NCBI GenBank assembly: GCA_022376925.1
Contig: JAIOJX010000027.1
Coordinates: 16,199,471-16,263,470 of the forward strand
DNA: 64,000 nt
Direction of reading: 5' to 3'
Source: Tragulus kanchil
Lineage: Eukaryota > Chordata > Mammalia > Artiodactyla > Tragulidae
A program made the translations under genes and the position numbers. Position 1 is the first letter of the stretch. Every line of letters starts with the position of its first letter. Positions 32,706 through 44,680 of this stretch are shown piece after piece. A model generated the notes under the pieces. That model saw nothing but the letters and a program-made list of their open reading frames with translations, searched no databases and had not been told where the DNA came from.

Positions 32706-34888
32706 AATGGCTCTTGCTTAAAGCCACTGAGTTTTGGGGGGACTGGCCGTGCAGCCCTATCGTGGCAGAAGCCGGCTGAGACGGAAGGCAGGTGGGCTTC
32801 CCCTTGGGCCTCGAGTCTGTCCAGCTGGTTGGGACGGAGGAGGGTGCGCCACTGGGTGGAGAAGGATTGGGAGACGGGGCTGGGTTTGGTGAGGAAGCCG
32901 TCCAGGAGCGGCTGGTGATGTCTGCCGCTGGACGGCGCTGGCCCGAGGGCCGCCTGGCCACTGGGGTCGAAGGCTGCTCCTCCTCACTCGCCCGGGGGCC
33001 TCCCCCAGAAGGGGCGGGACACGGAACGTGCCCTGTTGAGAAGTCGGGACGCACGCGGGCGTTGGCCTGTCCATCCTTCAGGCGGTCGCGGGCGCTGGAC
33101 ACCGGCAACCCCTGCAGCTTCCCGGAAAGGTGTCCGGGGGCACCCCGCATAGAGACGCAGCCCCGCCGCCCCGGGACACCATCCTGGGGGGCAGGTCGTC
33201 CTCCTCTGGGGAGCAGCTGTGCCGCTTCCGCTGGGCAGGCGCACCCCATGCTGGGAACGCCGTGGTGCCCCCTGCCCTAACAGACACGCCTCTCTGGGTG
33301 GCATTCCCGCCCCGTCCGCGCTCTCGGCCGAGTGCTTCTGTCTCGTGACCCACGGCTCAAGGCGGGATGGAGATAAAAAGGGGACATGAGATGAAAAGAG
33401 AAAAACCCGCTCTTCTCTAGGGTCCCCTCTGCCCAGGTGCTTTGCTTTGGAGCTTCTACTTCTAGTCCTCTTAGCCCTATTTGGCCTTGGGTTTCAGGCC
33501 CAAAGTGCGTGTGTACGCGGGGTCATTGGAAGAACGGCTTAATTGAAGTGGATCAGCCTACGAGCAGGCAGACGCATTCTCATCCACACTTCAAAACTTC
33601 CATCCCACTGAATCTCCAGTCTGAAGACACTGAAAAGCGCTAAGCTGAGAACCGACTCCTTAAAATCTTCTGCTCGCTCCTGCTTGCCAGGTACCTGGAG
33701 AAACAGACTTGTTCTGTAAAAGGGCCCTCTTCTGCAAGGTAACGGGAAACTCAAGTAAGACTGAGAGAAATGCAGGCCACAAAACCCAGCACAGCCGGAA
33801 ATGAATACATAAATAATTGTAAAATAGTAAATGGCTCTTGCTTAAAGCCACTGAGTTCTGGGGAGACTGGCCGTGCAGCCCTATCGTGGCAGAAGCCGGC
33901 TGAGACGGAAGGCAGGTGGGCTTCCCCTTGGGCCTCGAGTCTGTCCAGCTGGTTGGGACGGAGGAGGGTGCGCCACTGGGTGGAGAAGGATTGGGAGACG
34001 GGGCTGGGTTTGGTGAGGAAGCCGTCCAGGAGCGGCTGGTGATGTCTGCCGCTGGACGGCGCTGGCCCGAGGGCCGCCTGGCCACTGGGGTCGAAGGCTG
34101 CTCCTCCTCACTCGCCCGGGGGCCTCCCCCAGAAGGGGCGGGACACGGAACGTGCCCTGTTGAGAAGTCGGGACGCACGCGGGCGTTGGCCTGTCCATCC
34201 TTCAGGCGGTCGCGGGCGCTGGACACCGGCAACCCCTGCAGCTTCCCGGAAAGGTGTCCGGGGGCACCCCGCATAGAGACGCAGCCCCGCCGCCCCGGGA
34301 CACCATCCTGGGGGGCAGGTCGTCCTCCTCTGGGGAGCAGCTGTGCCGCTTCCGCTGGGCAGGCGCACCCCATGCTGGGAACGCCGTGGTGCCCCCTGCC
34401 CTAACAGACACGCCTCTCTGGGTGGCATTCCCGCCCCGTCCGCGCTCTCGGCCGAGTGCTTCTGTCTCGTGACCCACGGCTCAAGGCGGGATGGAGATAA
34501 AAAGGGGACATGAGATGAAAAGAGAAAAACCCGCTCTTCTCTAGGGTCCCCTCTGCCCAGGTGCTTTGCTTTGGAGCTTCTACTTCTAGTCCTCTTAGCC
34601 CTATTTGGCCTTGGGTTTCAGGCCCAAAGTGCGTGTGTACGCGGGGTCATTGGAAGAACGGCTTAATTGAAGTGGATCAGCCTACGAGCAGGCAGACGCA
34701 TTCTCATCCACACTTCAAAACTTCCATCCCACTGAATCTCCAGTCTGAAGACACTGAAAAGCGCTAAGCTGAGAACCGACTCCTTAAAATCTTCTGCTCG
34801 CTCCTGCTTGCCAGGTACCTGGAGAAACAGACTTGTTCTGTAAAAGGGCCCTCTTCTGCAAGGTAACGGGAAACTCAAGTAAGACTGA
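32639..34888. repeat. Direct duplication pair 11 (offset 1124 bp)
   Basis: Bases 32639-33762 recur as 33763-34888. Copy 2 starts inside the SINE body ('gagagaaatgcaggccac'), so the SINE head is not duplicated. Near the copy starts 'gttttggggggactgg' and 'gttctggggagactgg' differ. The contents include a CpG-rich stretch whose frames of 160-237 codons are composition-driven. Confidence 0.96.
33763..33830 (+). mobile_element. CHR-type SINE 3' fragment (pair 11 copy)
   Basis: Only the 3' body and tail of the SINE at 32505-32705, cut at the duplication junction. Confidence 0.75.
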
Positions 34889-36520
34889 CCCTGGGAATTA
34901 GAGCGCTGGAGTCTGAAGAGCCAAGTAAAAAGTAGTCGCATCTGGTTCCATTTTTCTTGTGAAATTATCTCACACTGACCAAGTAGGTCCTTTCCCGAGT
35001 ATATAAATACAGAAGACACACACATGGTTGTTATCAAACAGCATTGTGCAAAACTAAATGGGCTACTTTATGGTGAAATGGAGAAGAATGGTAGGCATTT
35101 CAAACACATGAGTTTCTTTCCATTGGGTCTGGAAGCGATCACTCACAAAGACAGCTCCTTTATCTGTTCGAGTGTGGAGTGTTCTAGAAGGGACTTCGGG
35201 TCGGGTTAAAACCAGCAATATGGTCAAACCTGGAACAGACCAGAGGCGCAGAGTCCTGACTGCCTGATTTTGGAGGGGGGAGGAGGGGAGGGCATCCAAG
35301 TTAATGACAGAAACTGCCCCCACCCTGTGTCCCAAGCTGCTCTTTTGGACAGGGCCCCTAATGTGATGACCATATGTGAACTCAGGGCCGACGGGAAGAG
35401 ACTGGCTGGGATTTTTCAATTACCTTTTGGTCTCAGAGGCTCGCTGCATTGCTACTACCTGGCTCCCATCCCCAGATGGTTCCAGGATAGGCGTCGCAGA
35501 CGAGAAGCAGAAACCAAGGGACGATCCCCGGCCCTTGCTCGAGCAAGGCGGGACGCGGCTCCCTGTGGGGCCGGCGAAGGGACTGCACCAGGAGGGCGGG
35601 GCTGGGAACCAGCGGGCGTCTGGCGAGAGGCTCCCAGTCCAGCAGCCCTTCCCAAAGCCACGAAGGCCCCCTCCCAGCCACAGGACGTTTCCCGCGGGAC
35701 CCGTGCGAACCAAAGGGTGGCGGTGGGAGGCGGGGCGGGGGCGGAGGCAGTGATCCGTGAAGCCGTGAAAGGTTACGAGGCGGGAGAGAGCGAGGGCCCA
35801 CGAGGCCGCTTCCACCACCACGCCTCCGTGGAACTCCAGATGGTCTCGTCTTTGTAGGCTGGCTTGGAGGATCAGAAGCTCACTGGAAGTGGGGCTTCAT
35901 GAATGGCGCGTTGGTGGGCCAGAAAGGAGGTGATCTCGAATTGCCCCGGGAGGAGAGCTGGCTCCTTGCCCGGAGTCCTGTCTCTTTCTCCTGTCGCCAG
36001 ACCTCCTGCCCCGGTGAGCCCCTGTCATGGCTCACGCCGCCCCACCCAGCTCTCCACCTGATCCACACAGCCCCCGGCTGGCCCAGGCTCTCTGGGAGCC
36101 CTGGTCGAGAGGAAGCACAGGTGAGACGGCTGCCACCCTCTCAGAGTCCACGCAATTGGGGCTCAAAGTCGGGGCTGGGAAGGAAGGTGTGCATATACTT
36201 TCCTGGACCATTCCAGGGGACTGTGTCTGTCAGGGAACAGAACTGGAGAGGGGGCCTTTTCTTCCGTCCTAGAGGAGATGGCCATCTGGGGGCCTCCCTG
36301 GACACAAGCTGAAACGGTGGGTCCGATGAGACCTGGGGAAACCGGGTGGTGGCCACAGCCTTGCAACCAGGAGGCAAGCGAGAAGGGAAAACCTCATTCG
36401 CTGGAGGTCAGGCTGTTCTGAAAGGGTCTGGTGGGGCACTGATTGACGTGGAGTCATGGGACAGAATTCTCCATTTCCAACTGAGTGCTGGTAAGGTAGG
36501 GGAAACGGCACAGATTTCTT
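34889..36520. other. Unique DNA, no gene seen
   Basis: Moderate then high GC. It contains a G-rich motif at 35715-35745. Frames 35270-35857 plus and 35420-35821 minus overlap each other and have no domains. Confidence 0.45.
35715..35746 (+). promoter_or_regulatory. G-quadruplex motif with GC boxes
   Basis: GGG, GG.GG, GGG, GGGG, GGGGG runs with short loops and overlapping GGGCGG/GGGGCGG words. No adjacent promoter element or exon recognised. Confidence 0.5.
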
Positions 36521-36522
36521 CT

Positions 36523-36826
36523 GTAGTTTATTTTTCGGCTCTGCTGGGTCTTGCTGCTCCAGGTTGGTGTTCTCTAGCTGTGGTGAGCGCCTCTTAACTG
36601 CAGGGCAGGGGCTTCTCATTTCGATGGCTTCTCTCGCTGCAGCGCTTGGCCTCTAGGCCCACGGGCTTCGGTGTTTGCGGCTCGTGGGTTCTAGAGTGTG
36701 GGCTCGGGAGTTGGGGCCCGAGGGATCAGTTGCTCTGCAGCCCACGGAGCCCTTTCAGACCAGGCAGTGAGCCCGTGGCCCCGCGCTGGCAGGTGGACTC
36801 TTAGCCCTTGGACCACCAGGGTGGCC
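36523..36826 (-). mobile_element. CHR-type SINE, full length, decayed
   Basis: Antisense on plus: T-rich tail 'gtttatttttcggctctgct', 'ttctcatttcgatggcttct', 'gcccacgggcttcggtgttt', 'gttgctctgcagcccacgga', 'gcaggtggactcttagccct', 'tggaccaccaggg'. Confidence 0.88.
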
Positions 36827-38950
36827 CAGCATCGATTTCTTCAGGTAAAGAAATGTGGACTTGGAACCGAGGAGTGCCACTCTCTTAGCAGTCGGGCCTG
36901 GGTGTTGAGAGTCGGGGGCCGAGGCCCTGTGCAGGACGGTGTGGTCTGCGGCATCGGTGACTCTGTCCGCAGAGGTCCACAGACGACCGCCACTCAGCCT
37001 GGAAGTCTACGCCTCCATCTGTCACTTAGCAAGTGTCCCTTATAACGAGTCAAGAGCATGGCTCTACACAGTCTCTACCTGTGATCATCAAGAGCCCTTG
37101 ACTTCCAGTTTCTATCTTAGGGAGAGCCCTTAAAGATTTCTTGCATTTGCCTTCCTTTTTTATTTTCTTTTTCAAACGGAGATGATAACTCAGCTTGTGC
37201 TTTTCTGGGTATGCGTTCATGAACGCTTAAACATTCGCTCTTTATCCAAAGCTGGCAGCCTCAGCCCTGAATAGCTATGCCAAGCTGTGGTCACTCCATA
37301 GACAAACAGAGGGGAAAGGCAGGGAAGGGTGTGAGAGCACAGGCGGGGTCTGTGAAAGGGGCCGTGCTCTCGGGGCAGCAGTAGGATGTCCCATCAGCTG
37401 CCCAGCGTCTGGCTAGGCATCGGGCAGGCGGATGTCCTCCTACGTCAGCAGTGGCTGCCGCCCTAGCCCTTCCCTCCCTCGGGCTTCTCTCCAGGATCTA
37501 AGTCCAGCGGGGGTTCCCAGCCTACCCCAGTCTGAAAGGTTTCCAGCCTGTCCTGAGCACTTGAAGCTCCTCCCAGACTGAGGAAATAAACGTTGGAAAA
37601 CCTCAACAAGAAAACAGTCAGATGCTCCCACCGCGTTTCTTCAGCCTCTTCTTGGCATGAATTAGAGAATACTGTCTCCATGACGCGCAGGTGTCTAAGG
37701 AGAACTTTGATTTTTCTAAACATTTACAATTCTCTTTTATCAGTCAGAAAATGGGCGAGAGGATCGAAAATGGACATCTTTAAGCAAACGTGTCAGTCAG
37801 GGCGATGCCAGACCCTCTTCAGAGGAGCAGGTTATCAGAAAAGGCAGCCAGAGAGGAGAAGAGCCCGTGCCCCTGGCAGGTGGACTTAGCCCTTGGACCA
37901 CCAGGGGCCCATCGATTTCTTCAGGTAAAGAAATGTGGACTTGGAACCGAGGAGTGCCACTCTCTTAGCAGACGGGCCTGGGTGTTGAGAGTCGGGGGCC
38001 GAGGCCCTGTGCAGGACGGTGTGGTCTGCGGCATCGGTGACTCTGTCCGCAGAGGTCCACAGACGACCGCCACTCAGCCTGGAAGTCTACGCCTCCATCT
38101 GTCACTTAGCAAGTGTCCCTTATAACGAGTCAAGAGCATGGCTCTACACAGTCTCTACCTGTGATCATCAAGAGCCCTTGACTTCCAGTTTCTATCTTAG
38201 GGAGAGCCCTTAAAGATTTCTTGCATTTGCCTTCCTTTTTTATTTTCTTTTTCAAACGGAGATGATAACTCAGCTTGTGCTTTTCTGGGTATGCGTTCAT
38301 GAACGCTTAAACATTCGCTCTTTATCCAAAGCTGGCAGCCTCAGCCCTGAATAGCTATGCCAAGCTGTGGTCACTCCATAGACAAACAGAGGGGAAAGGC
38401 AGGGAAGGGTGTGAGAGCACAGGCGGGGTCTGTGAAAGGGGCCGTGCTCTCGGGGCAGCAGTAGGATGTCCCATCAGCTGCCCAGCGTCTGGCTAGGCAT
38501 CGGGCAGGCGGATGTCCTCCTACGTCAGCAGTGGCTGCCGCCCTAGCCCTTCCCTCCCTCGGGCTTCTCTCCAGGATCTAAGTCCAGCGGGGGTTCCCAG
38601 CCTACCCCAGTCTGAAAGGTTTCCAGCCTGTCCTGAGCACTTGAAGCTCCTCCCAGACTGAGGAAATAAACGTTGGAAAACCTCAACAAGAAAACAGTCA
38701 GATGCTCCCACCGCGTTTCTTCAGCCTCTTCTTGGCATGAATTAGAGAATACTGTCTCCATGACGCGGCAGGTGTCTAAGGAGAACTTTGATTTTTCTAA
38801 ACATTTACAATTCTCTTTTATCAGTCAGAAAATGGGCGAGAGGATCGAAAATGGACATCTTTAAGCAAACGTGTCAGTCAGGGCGATGCCAGACCCTCTT
38901 CAGAGGAGCAGGTTATCAGAAAAGGCAGCCAGAGAGGAGAAGAGCCCTGT
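36786..38950. repeat. Direct duplication pair 12 (offset 1080-1087 bp)
   Basis: Bases 36786-37872 recur as 37873-38950. The start of copy 2 is compressed ('gtggacttagccc' for 'gtggactcttagccc', 'ccaggggcccatcg' for 'ccagggtggcccagcatcg'). The end of copy 1 reads 'agcccgtgcccctgg' where copy 2 has 'agccctgtcccgacc'. The contents after the SINE end are unique DNA. Confidence 0.96.
37873..37910 (-). mobile_element. CHR-type SINE head remnant (pair 12 copy)
   Basis: Only the antisense head of the SINE at 36523-36826, cut by the junction and missing several bases. Confidence 0.65.
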
Positions 38951-39180
38951 CCCGACCGTAGGCGCCGCCCACAAGAGGGGCGGGGCTAGCCCTAGAAGCC
39001 AATAGGAGGCCAGGTCTCGCGGGGCAAAGACAGACCTCCCGAAGGCGGGCCGGGGTCCTTTGGCCCGGGTCTCACGTTCGCCCAAGAGTGAGAGAGGCGA
39101 GGAGCGACGTGTCTGCTGCTTGCGTCTCTCCTGCCTTGAAAGTGGCTCTCTTGATCTTTCCTCCGGGGACGCCATCGTGA
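38951..39180. promoter_or_regulatory. Candidate CpG promoter: GC box and CCAAT box
   Basis: A GGGGCGGGGC Sp1-type site at 38977-38986 is followed after 11 bases by GCCAATAGG (CCAAT box, 38998-39006), then about 100 bases of CpG-rich DNA ('gtctcgcggggc', 'cgaaggcgggccgggg', 'tcacgttcgccc'). This arrangement is typical of TATA-less housekeeping promoters on the plus strand. On the minus strand an ATG at 39175 in good context (ACGATGG) opens 91 codons, the last of which run into pair 12 DNA. No spliced exon could be confirmed. Confidence 0.4.
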
Positions 39181-39650
39181 TGAGCCGAACCTTCCCTGGA
39201 GTCTCTTAGGAAGGCAGGTTCAGGGAAGACAGCAACGATCAAATTCGGTTTTGTCTCTCTTTCTTCCTCCTTTGCTCCTGTCTTCATCCCTTGCAATGAA
39301 ATACCTCATGCAAACAATAATCAAACAGAAAATATAATGCATGTCAATGAAATATAAAATGCTAGTGATAAATTTAACAAGAGTTCGTGCCGAACTTAGA
39401 GGAAGAAAGTGCTTACCTTCCACTGAAAGCCTAAGGATGAGTACATGGGAGACATCCTTTGTTCTTGGGTACGTGGGTACAGTAGGGTTAAGAGGTCCTT
39501 TCTCCCGAGATTGTTCCAGAAACTTCACACTAAATAAAATCTCAGGGACGAAGAGAGAGTAGCATGGAAACACAGACACTGACATCAGTAACTCGGTGGC
39601 CAGTGGAGATGTGCTGCGTGGCTCGGGGAACGCGGGCTGGGGCTCTGTGA
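39181..39650. other. Unique DNA downstream of the promoter-like segment
   Basis: Pyrimidine-rich at 39245-39290, otherwise AT-rich. No repeat or confirmed exon. Confidence 0.45.
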
Positions 39651-39654
39651 CGCG

Positions 39655-39785
39655 CAGAGGGGTGGGTGGGGGGAGGCTCGGGAGGGAAGGGACCCCGCGT
39701 GCCTACGGCTGATCCATGTTGGTATCGCAGAAATCAGCACCATATGGTGACTGTCCTTGAATTACAAGTCAATAAAATTTTGAAC
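39655..39785 (+). mobile_element. Artiodactyl L1 3' end
   Basis: 'gggtgggtggggggaggctc', 'gcctacggctgatccatgtt', 'gcagaaatcagcaccata', 'caagtcaataaaattttg' follow the truncated L1 3' UTR pattern. Confidence 0.65.
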
Positions 39786-40094
39786 AATCTCAGTGAGAGT
39801 TTTGGGTATGTGGTAAACAACTCTGAACCATGAGGAAAAATAGAAAGATGAGAATATCCAAGAAATCCTGCAAACGAAAAACTATCAAAGGCTCAGTAGC
39901 CCTCCCAGATAATACAGCATGCTGTAAAATTACAGGGGTGTGTGCAGTGTCATACTAGGAAAGGAGAAGACAGGTGAGTGGGAAAGATTAGAGTTTCCAG
40001 AATATGCCAGCATATTTCAGAACTCGGAAGATGATGAAGGGCATTTTCGAACGAGCGAGGGAGACCAGTGAGCTGAAGGCTGCTGGTGTCACTG

Positions 40095-40395
40095 GCTGGC
40101 CTTTGGGGATAAAAATGCCCTCATTCCCCAAATACATCCCAGATGCTCTCAATGTAAAAAGCAACACTTGAAAAGCACTGGAAGAAAGCACCAGTGAATA
40201 TTTGCAACGCCTGGCATGGCGCAAATGCTATAAACAGTAAAGGACCAGACTGAAACATGTGACAACAGAAAAATTAAAAACTTCTGTATGACAAATGCCA
40301 TACACAAAGCAAGAGTAAATCACAAACAGGAAAAATATTCAAGGCCCAAGTTAGAGGGTTAATACCCGTAATACAGGAAATTCAAACAAGAAAAC
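40095..40395 (+). mobile_element. Old L1 (L1M-like) 3' fragment
   Basis: 'gaaaaattaaaaacttctgt', 'atgacaaatgccatacacaa', 'acaggaaaaatattcaaggc', 'agggttaatacccgtaatac' correspond to the L1 end of ORF2/3' UTR ('aaattaaaaacttctgtatg...gggttaatatcc'). It is heavily diverged. 39790-40094 may be an extension but is not recognisable. Confidence 0.65.
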
Positions 40396-40404
40396 AGAGC
40401 ACCC

Positions 40405-40595
40405 TGCTTCCCTGGTGGCGCAGACAGTCAAGGATCTGCCCGCCGTGCGGGAGACCCAGGTTCAGCCCCTGGATCGGGAGGAGCCTCTGGGGAAGGGCGA
40501 GGCACCCCACTCCGTACTCTTGCCCGGAGAAGCCCAGGGCAGAGGAGCCCGGCGGGCCGCCGTCCAGGGTGCTGCAGAGTCGGACGCGACCGAGG
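40405..40595 (+). mobile_element. Bov-tA SINE, GC-shifted
   Basis: 'gcttccctggtggcgcagac', 'tgcccgccgtgcgggagacc', 'ttgcccggagaagcccaggg', 'agaggagcccggcgggccgc', 'cagagtcggacgcgaccgag'. It sits within or beside the old L1 and carries many changes to G or C relative to the family. Confidence 0.88.
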
Positions 40596-40654
40596 TCCCC
40601 GCAGCGGTGAGCTCCCGTGGGGGTCCTTCCCCGACGTGGTGGGCCCGGAGCCTG

Positions 40655-40678
40655 CGGTGGCGGCGGCGGCGGCGGTGG
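40655..40678. repeat. (CGG)n triplet repeat
   Basis: About six CGG triplets bounded by GGTGG imperfect units, in a CpG-rich segment. Confidence 0.85.
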
Positions 40679-40679
40679 C

Positions 40680-41700
40680 CGCTGGCAGAGGCGGAGGAGC
40701 ATCTGCCAGCGCTGGGGCCTGAGAGCGTCCGTGGCAGAGCCCGCTGCCCCCGCTGCCCCGGCTCGCAGCACAGGCTCGCAGTGCTGGGAGCAGCCCGTGA
40801 GCAAGGAGTGCGTTTGTTTTTTTAATTCACCGAGATTCTAGTTATTTACCACTGCACCGTGTCCTGTCCTTTCCCGACTAACAGACTCTGTGCTGTCTCA
40901 CGGTCCGTTGTTGGGAGAAGAGTCTGAGTGGCCTGGTTTGGGTCGGCGGCTCACTCCCGGCCCAGTGAGGCGCAGCGGGAGCAGAGAGGAACCACGACGG
41001 AAAGGCACTTGCCCTCAGCCTTCAGCAAGGAGCGTCTGCAGGGAGGGAGGTTCCTATAAAGAGAAGAGGCAGCACCTCCCCAGCCATCCCGCGGGGACGA
41101 CGCAGCGCTCCCAGTGCAGGGGGCACCGGCCGGATCCCCGGCCAGGGGACTGCGACCCCGCGTGCGGAGAGAACGCGGCCAGAACGAGAGAGAGGAGAGG
41201 CGTCCGTGGTCCTGAGTGAGAAGTGCAGTCGCAGTGTAGGAGGGGGCGCGCCGTTCACCTGCCGCGGGGTTAAAGGAACCGAGGATGGTGAAGACGGTGG
41301 GCTGATCCCATAGCCTGCGCTCCGGGCTCCTCCGCCCTGGCGCGTCGACCCCCAGACCCAGCGACCTGCCCTGGGCCCTCAGCCCACAGAGGCAGCACCG
41401 CACGGCCCCTCCCCCGAGACCTCCCCAGGCCATGACAGTAAAAGCCGTCTCCGCGGCCAGGCGTCCCTGGTCGTGTGCGTGGGAGAGGGGAGGGGAAAAC
41501 TGCCCCCCGCTGAGGAACTCCTGTCCTATCATTCTGGGGACGGCCAGATTTCAGACGTGGTTTCCACGTACACACCCCCACGTGAGGTTCAGAAACTGAG
41601 GTCGTGTTTCTAAAGAATTCGTTAACTTCTCTTGAACACAGGCACTGTCACCTCTTTGGTGTCTTTTTTTTTTTTTAAGCCCTAAAATGCCAGCCTGCTC
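40680..41700. other. GC-rich unique DNA
   Basis: A minus-strand frame of 193 codons (40951-41532) is open, without domains. No repeat or exon supported. T run at 41668-41678. Confidence 0.45.
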
Positions 41701-41704
41701 CAGG

Positions 41705-41778
41705 ACTCTTTCCTGGAGAATCCCATGGCGGGCTACAGTCCACGGGGCTGGACAGGACTTAGCGACTAAACAACAAAA
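41705..41778 (+). mobile_element. Bov-tA SINE 3' fragment
   Basis: 'tttcctggagaatcccatgg', 'cgggctacagtccacgggg', 'ggacaggacttagcgactaa' match the 3' body. The head is missing. Confidence 0.75.
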
Positions 41779-44680
41779 TTCTAGGACAACGAATGACTCC
41801 TGCCCCCTTTCTGTTTTCCCAACCCCGCGCTCAGCTCTAAGTTGGACCCACGAGTATATCCAAACCCACACCCCCGTCCCCTGGGACCAAGGGCAGGTTG
41901 CAGACGTCCTGACGATGCCGGAAGGAATCCGGGGGCTCCCCTCACCCCACACTTTCTTGCTCTCTCTAAATCAACTTCTGCTCTAGATAAAGAGCAGCAG
42001 CCAGGTTCAGCTTCTTCGTGAGCCCTCTTGCTGTCGAGCTTGGTCAACGACCAGCTGTCTGCCGTTTCTTCATGGCTGCTGTTACCAGAAGGGCCTCCTG
42101 TCCGCTGTCCCTCCAGGGAGACGGCAGTCCTCTGCCACTTGGGAAGGGAAGAGGCAACACAAGGAAGTAGACACCTAGCAAACGAGAGCCTCCGGTCGGT
42201 GACCCGTTCGAGCGGCCACTTGCTGACCAGTAAACTCGGCTGAGGGCCGCGTGGCCGACGCGGAGAACTACAAAAGGCAACTTTGGGGAAGAAGGTTCTC
42301 CCTTGCAGGAGACGCGAGGGGCCTTTCTAAGAGGGGCTGCCTCAGGCTCCGCCTGTGGTCCTGCACGACGGAGCTGGAACACGGCTGGAGGCAGGAAACG
42401 GGAGGCCGCGTGCGTGCTCACACACACTCACGTGCTCCCACCCGGCCCGGCTCATTTATTTTCTGTATTAGAAGGCCTGCTGACCTCTGCGATTGCCTCC
42501 CCCTCAAATTCAGAAGCGATGAATAGGATGCCCTCTGACTTGAAATGCAACGGGGAGCTTTGAAAAGAGGGAACATTAGCAACACATGGGCTGAAGCACC
42601 CAAAAAGACCTGAAAGGGAAGGAGAAACCTGAAAGAACTTTCAGATGTCGCTGTGATCTGGGGGCCAGGGTTGGGACGGCTCTGTGGCCTCACGTGGCCA
42701 AGAAGGGCGGCCGGGGGCTCTGTGCCCGCCCTGGCTTGGCTCCCGGTCTGAACCTTCGCTGCTTCTTCTCTTCCCCAGGCTCCACCCAACAGGCATGAGC
42801 ATTCTCCCGCTGGAGACGGCCTCCACGGAGTCCCCCGGACGCTGCGACTGATGCTGCAGAGATCAAGGAGACCTACTTTCTCAAGTACGTGCCTTTCCCT
42901 TCTTTTCTTCAACATCGAACGCCGCTGGTCCTTGATCTTGTCCTCAGACCTTGGCTGAAATGGAAGAAATGCAGGCAGTGCGGTAGAGCCTGTTTCGAGA
43001 AGCGCCTCTCTGCCCGGGGACGCGCAGTTGCTTTGAATCTTCTGTGTTAGTCCCAGCGGTGTCCACGGCGAGGGCCCGCCTCACCTCACTCTCTTCCTGC
43101 AGCCCTCTGGTCCGCGCTGAGCTCTCCAGCTCTCTGCCTGGGTCTGGGCTGAGGCCCACGCAGCCGCCTCCTCCGGGCTGGCCCTGTGTATTTTCGGATC
43201 TGTCTGTGGAGCTGACTTGCGTTGTGAGGGGTGGACCGTGGGTGCCCCTGACGCCCTTTTCAGCGCTGACGGTCTGTGATGGGGATGGTGACGTGCACTA
43301 TGACCCAAGACCTGGTGACATTCCTGAGATGGTACCGGAACAGCCTCAGGACGGGAGGCCAGGGTTACGTCTCAGCCAGTGGTCACTGACGGCCTTAGAC
43401 AAGCCTGTACCTCAGCTAGTTGATCCATAAAGGAGAAATACAACCCGGGATCTGTGACCTTCTCAGGTTGGTGGCAGAGCACCCGTGAAACGGCAGGTGG
43501 GGAAATGCACAGAAAAGCGTATCGGGTAATCCAGCAATGGTGGGGCTGGTGGGGGGAGGAAGGCGCTGCAGGAGGCACCGGGGGCCTCACCGGGCGCGGC
43601 ACCTGCCCAGGGGCCTGGCAGGATAGGTGCTCCCGGGACGGATGACGCCGTGCTGTTGCTGAGGCTCAGGCAGGCCGGCGGGGACCACGGCCACCTCTCA
43701 GCCTCAGGACGGCGGTCTTCGGATGGCGGCTTCCACCTGGGTGGGGACGGGATGGAGGTGAGGGGCAGGGCGTGACCTGCGACGGGGCTCGTCTTCAGCC
43801 CTGTTCGGGGAGCAGGGGCACAGGGACTCTCAAGTCGTGACACCAGACTCCTTCTCAGAAAGAAAAGGAGAAAACCAGGCTGCCCACCAGGCTCTTCTAG
43901 AAGAACTCTAACGTTTAACAAAGAGCATAAATAAGACTGTAGACCAGGGGCACAAATGACCACCAGGGCCACCTGGTCTACCAAGGAGGATGCCTGGCCA
44001 CCAGGCCCCAGGCCAGGGGAGGGAGGGACGGAGCCCCTGGGGTTCCCGCGACTTGGCTACTGGCTCGGCCTCACAGACGGGCATTGTTCTCCACACCCCT
44101 ATGTTGTTCTTGCCCAGGCGCCAGGCGAGTGGAAACTCGGAGGCATGGGCTGCCCAGAGATAAGTCTTTTTATGAGTTTCCTGGTGTGGCTGAGAGAGGA
44201 ACTCGGCCCGCGGGCACAGGACACGGGCCACCCCTCCTTCCTGGTTCCTCCCCGGGAGAGAAGCTCCTCCCGGCTCCGAGCGCCAGGGGGAGGGTGCCGA
44301 GCCCTCTGGGAGGCTCCGCGGGGGGCAGGACGCTGGCGAATGAGAGGAGAAAGCTTGAGTCCATCCTGCAGGGATCCGCTCCACTGTCCCAGCAAACAGG
44401 CGTTCCAGAAATCCAGCCATCACTTGGGCTGGGGTCCAGACAAGGGGTCATTTCCTAAGGTTCTGCTGGAAATTTCTCCTGACTTCTCCAGGGAACAGAA
44501 AGGGAGTTCTTCTAAAGACCCAAGGAGATATCCACATATTTTGTCCAAATTCCAGATGGACAAGAGAGGCTTAGAGGTGGACCCCTGACACAGTGTTAGT
44601 CAGGATCAAGGAGCTTTCAATGAGGCAGCTTGAAATGCATGTTCTGAGGAACCAGGAGAGAGACATGGAGACGACAGCTC
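41779..44680. other. 2.9 kb unique DNA, no gene confirmed
   Basis: No repeat family recognised. One AG/GT-bounded segment (about 42779-42888: polypyrimidine then CCCCAG upstream, GTACGT downstream) would be exon-like. It has no recognisable product, so it is not called. Confidence 0.4.

Noticed and set aside
42779..42888. Segment bounded by a good acceptor (polypyrimidine-CAG) and a GTACGT donor
   Set aside because: No recognisable peptide and no neighbouring exon. Splice-like words are expected by chance in 64 kb.
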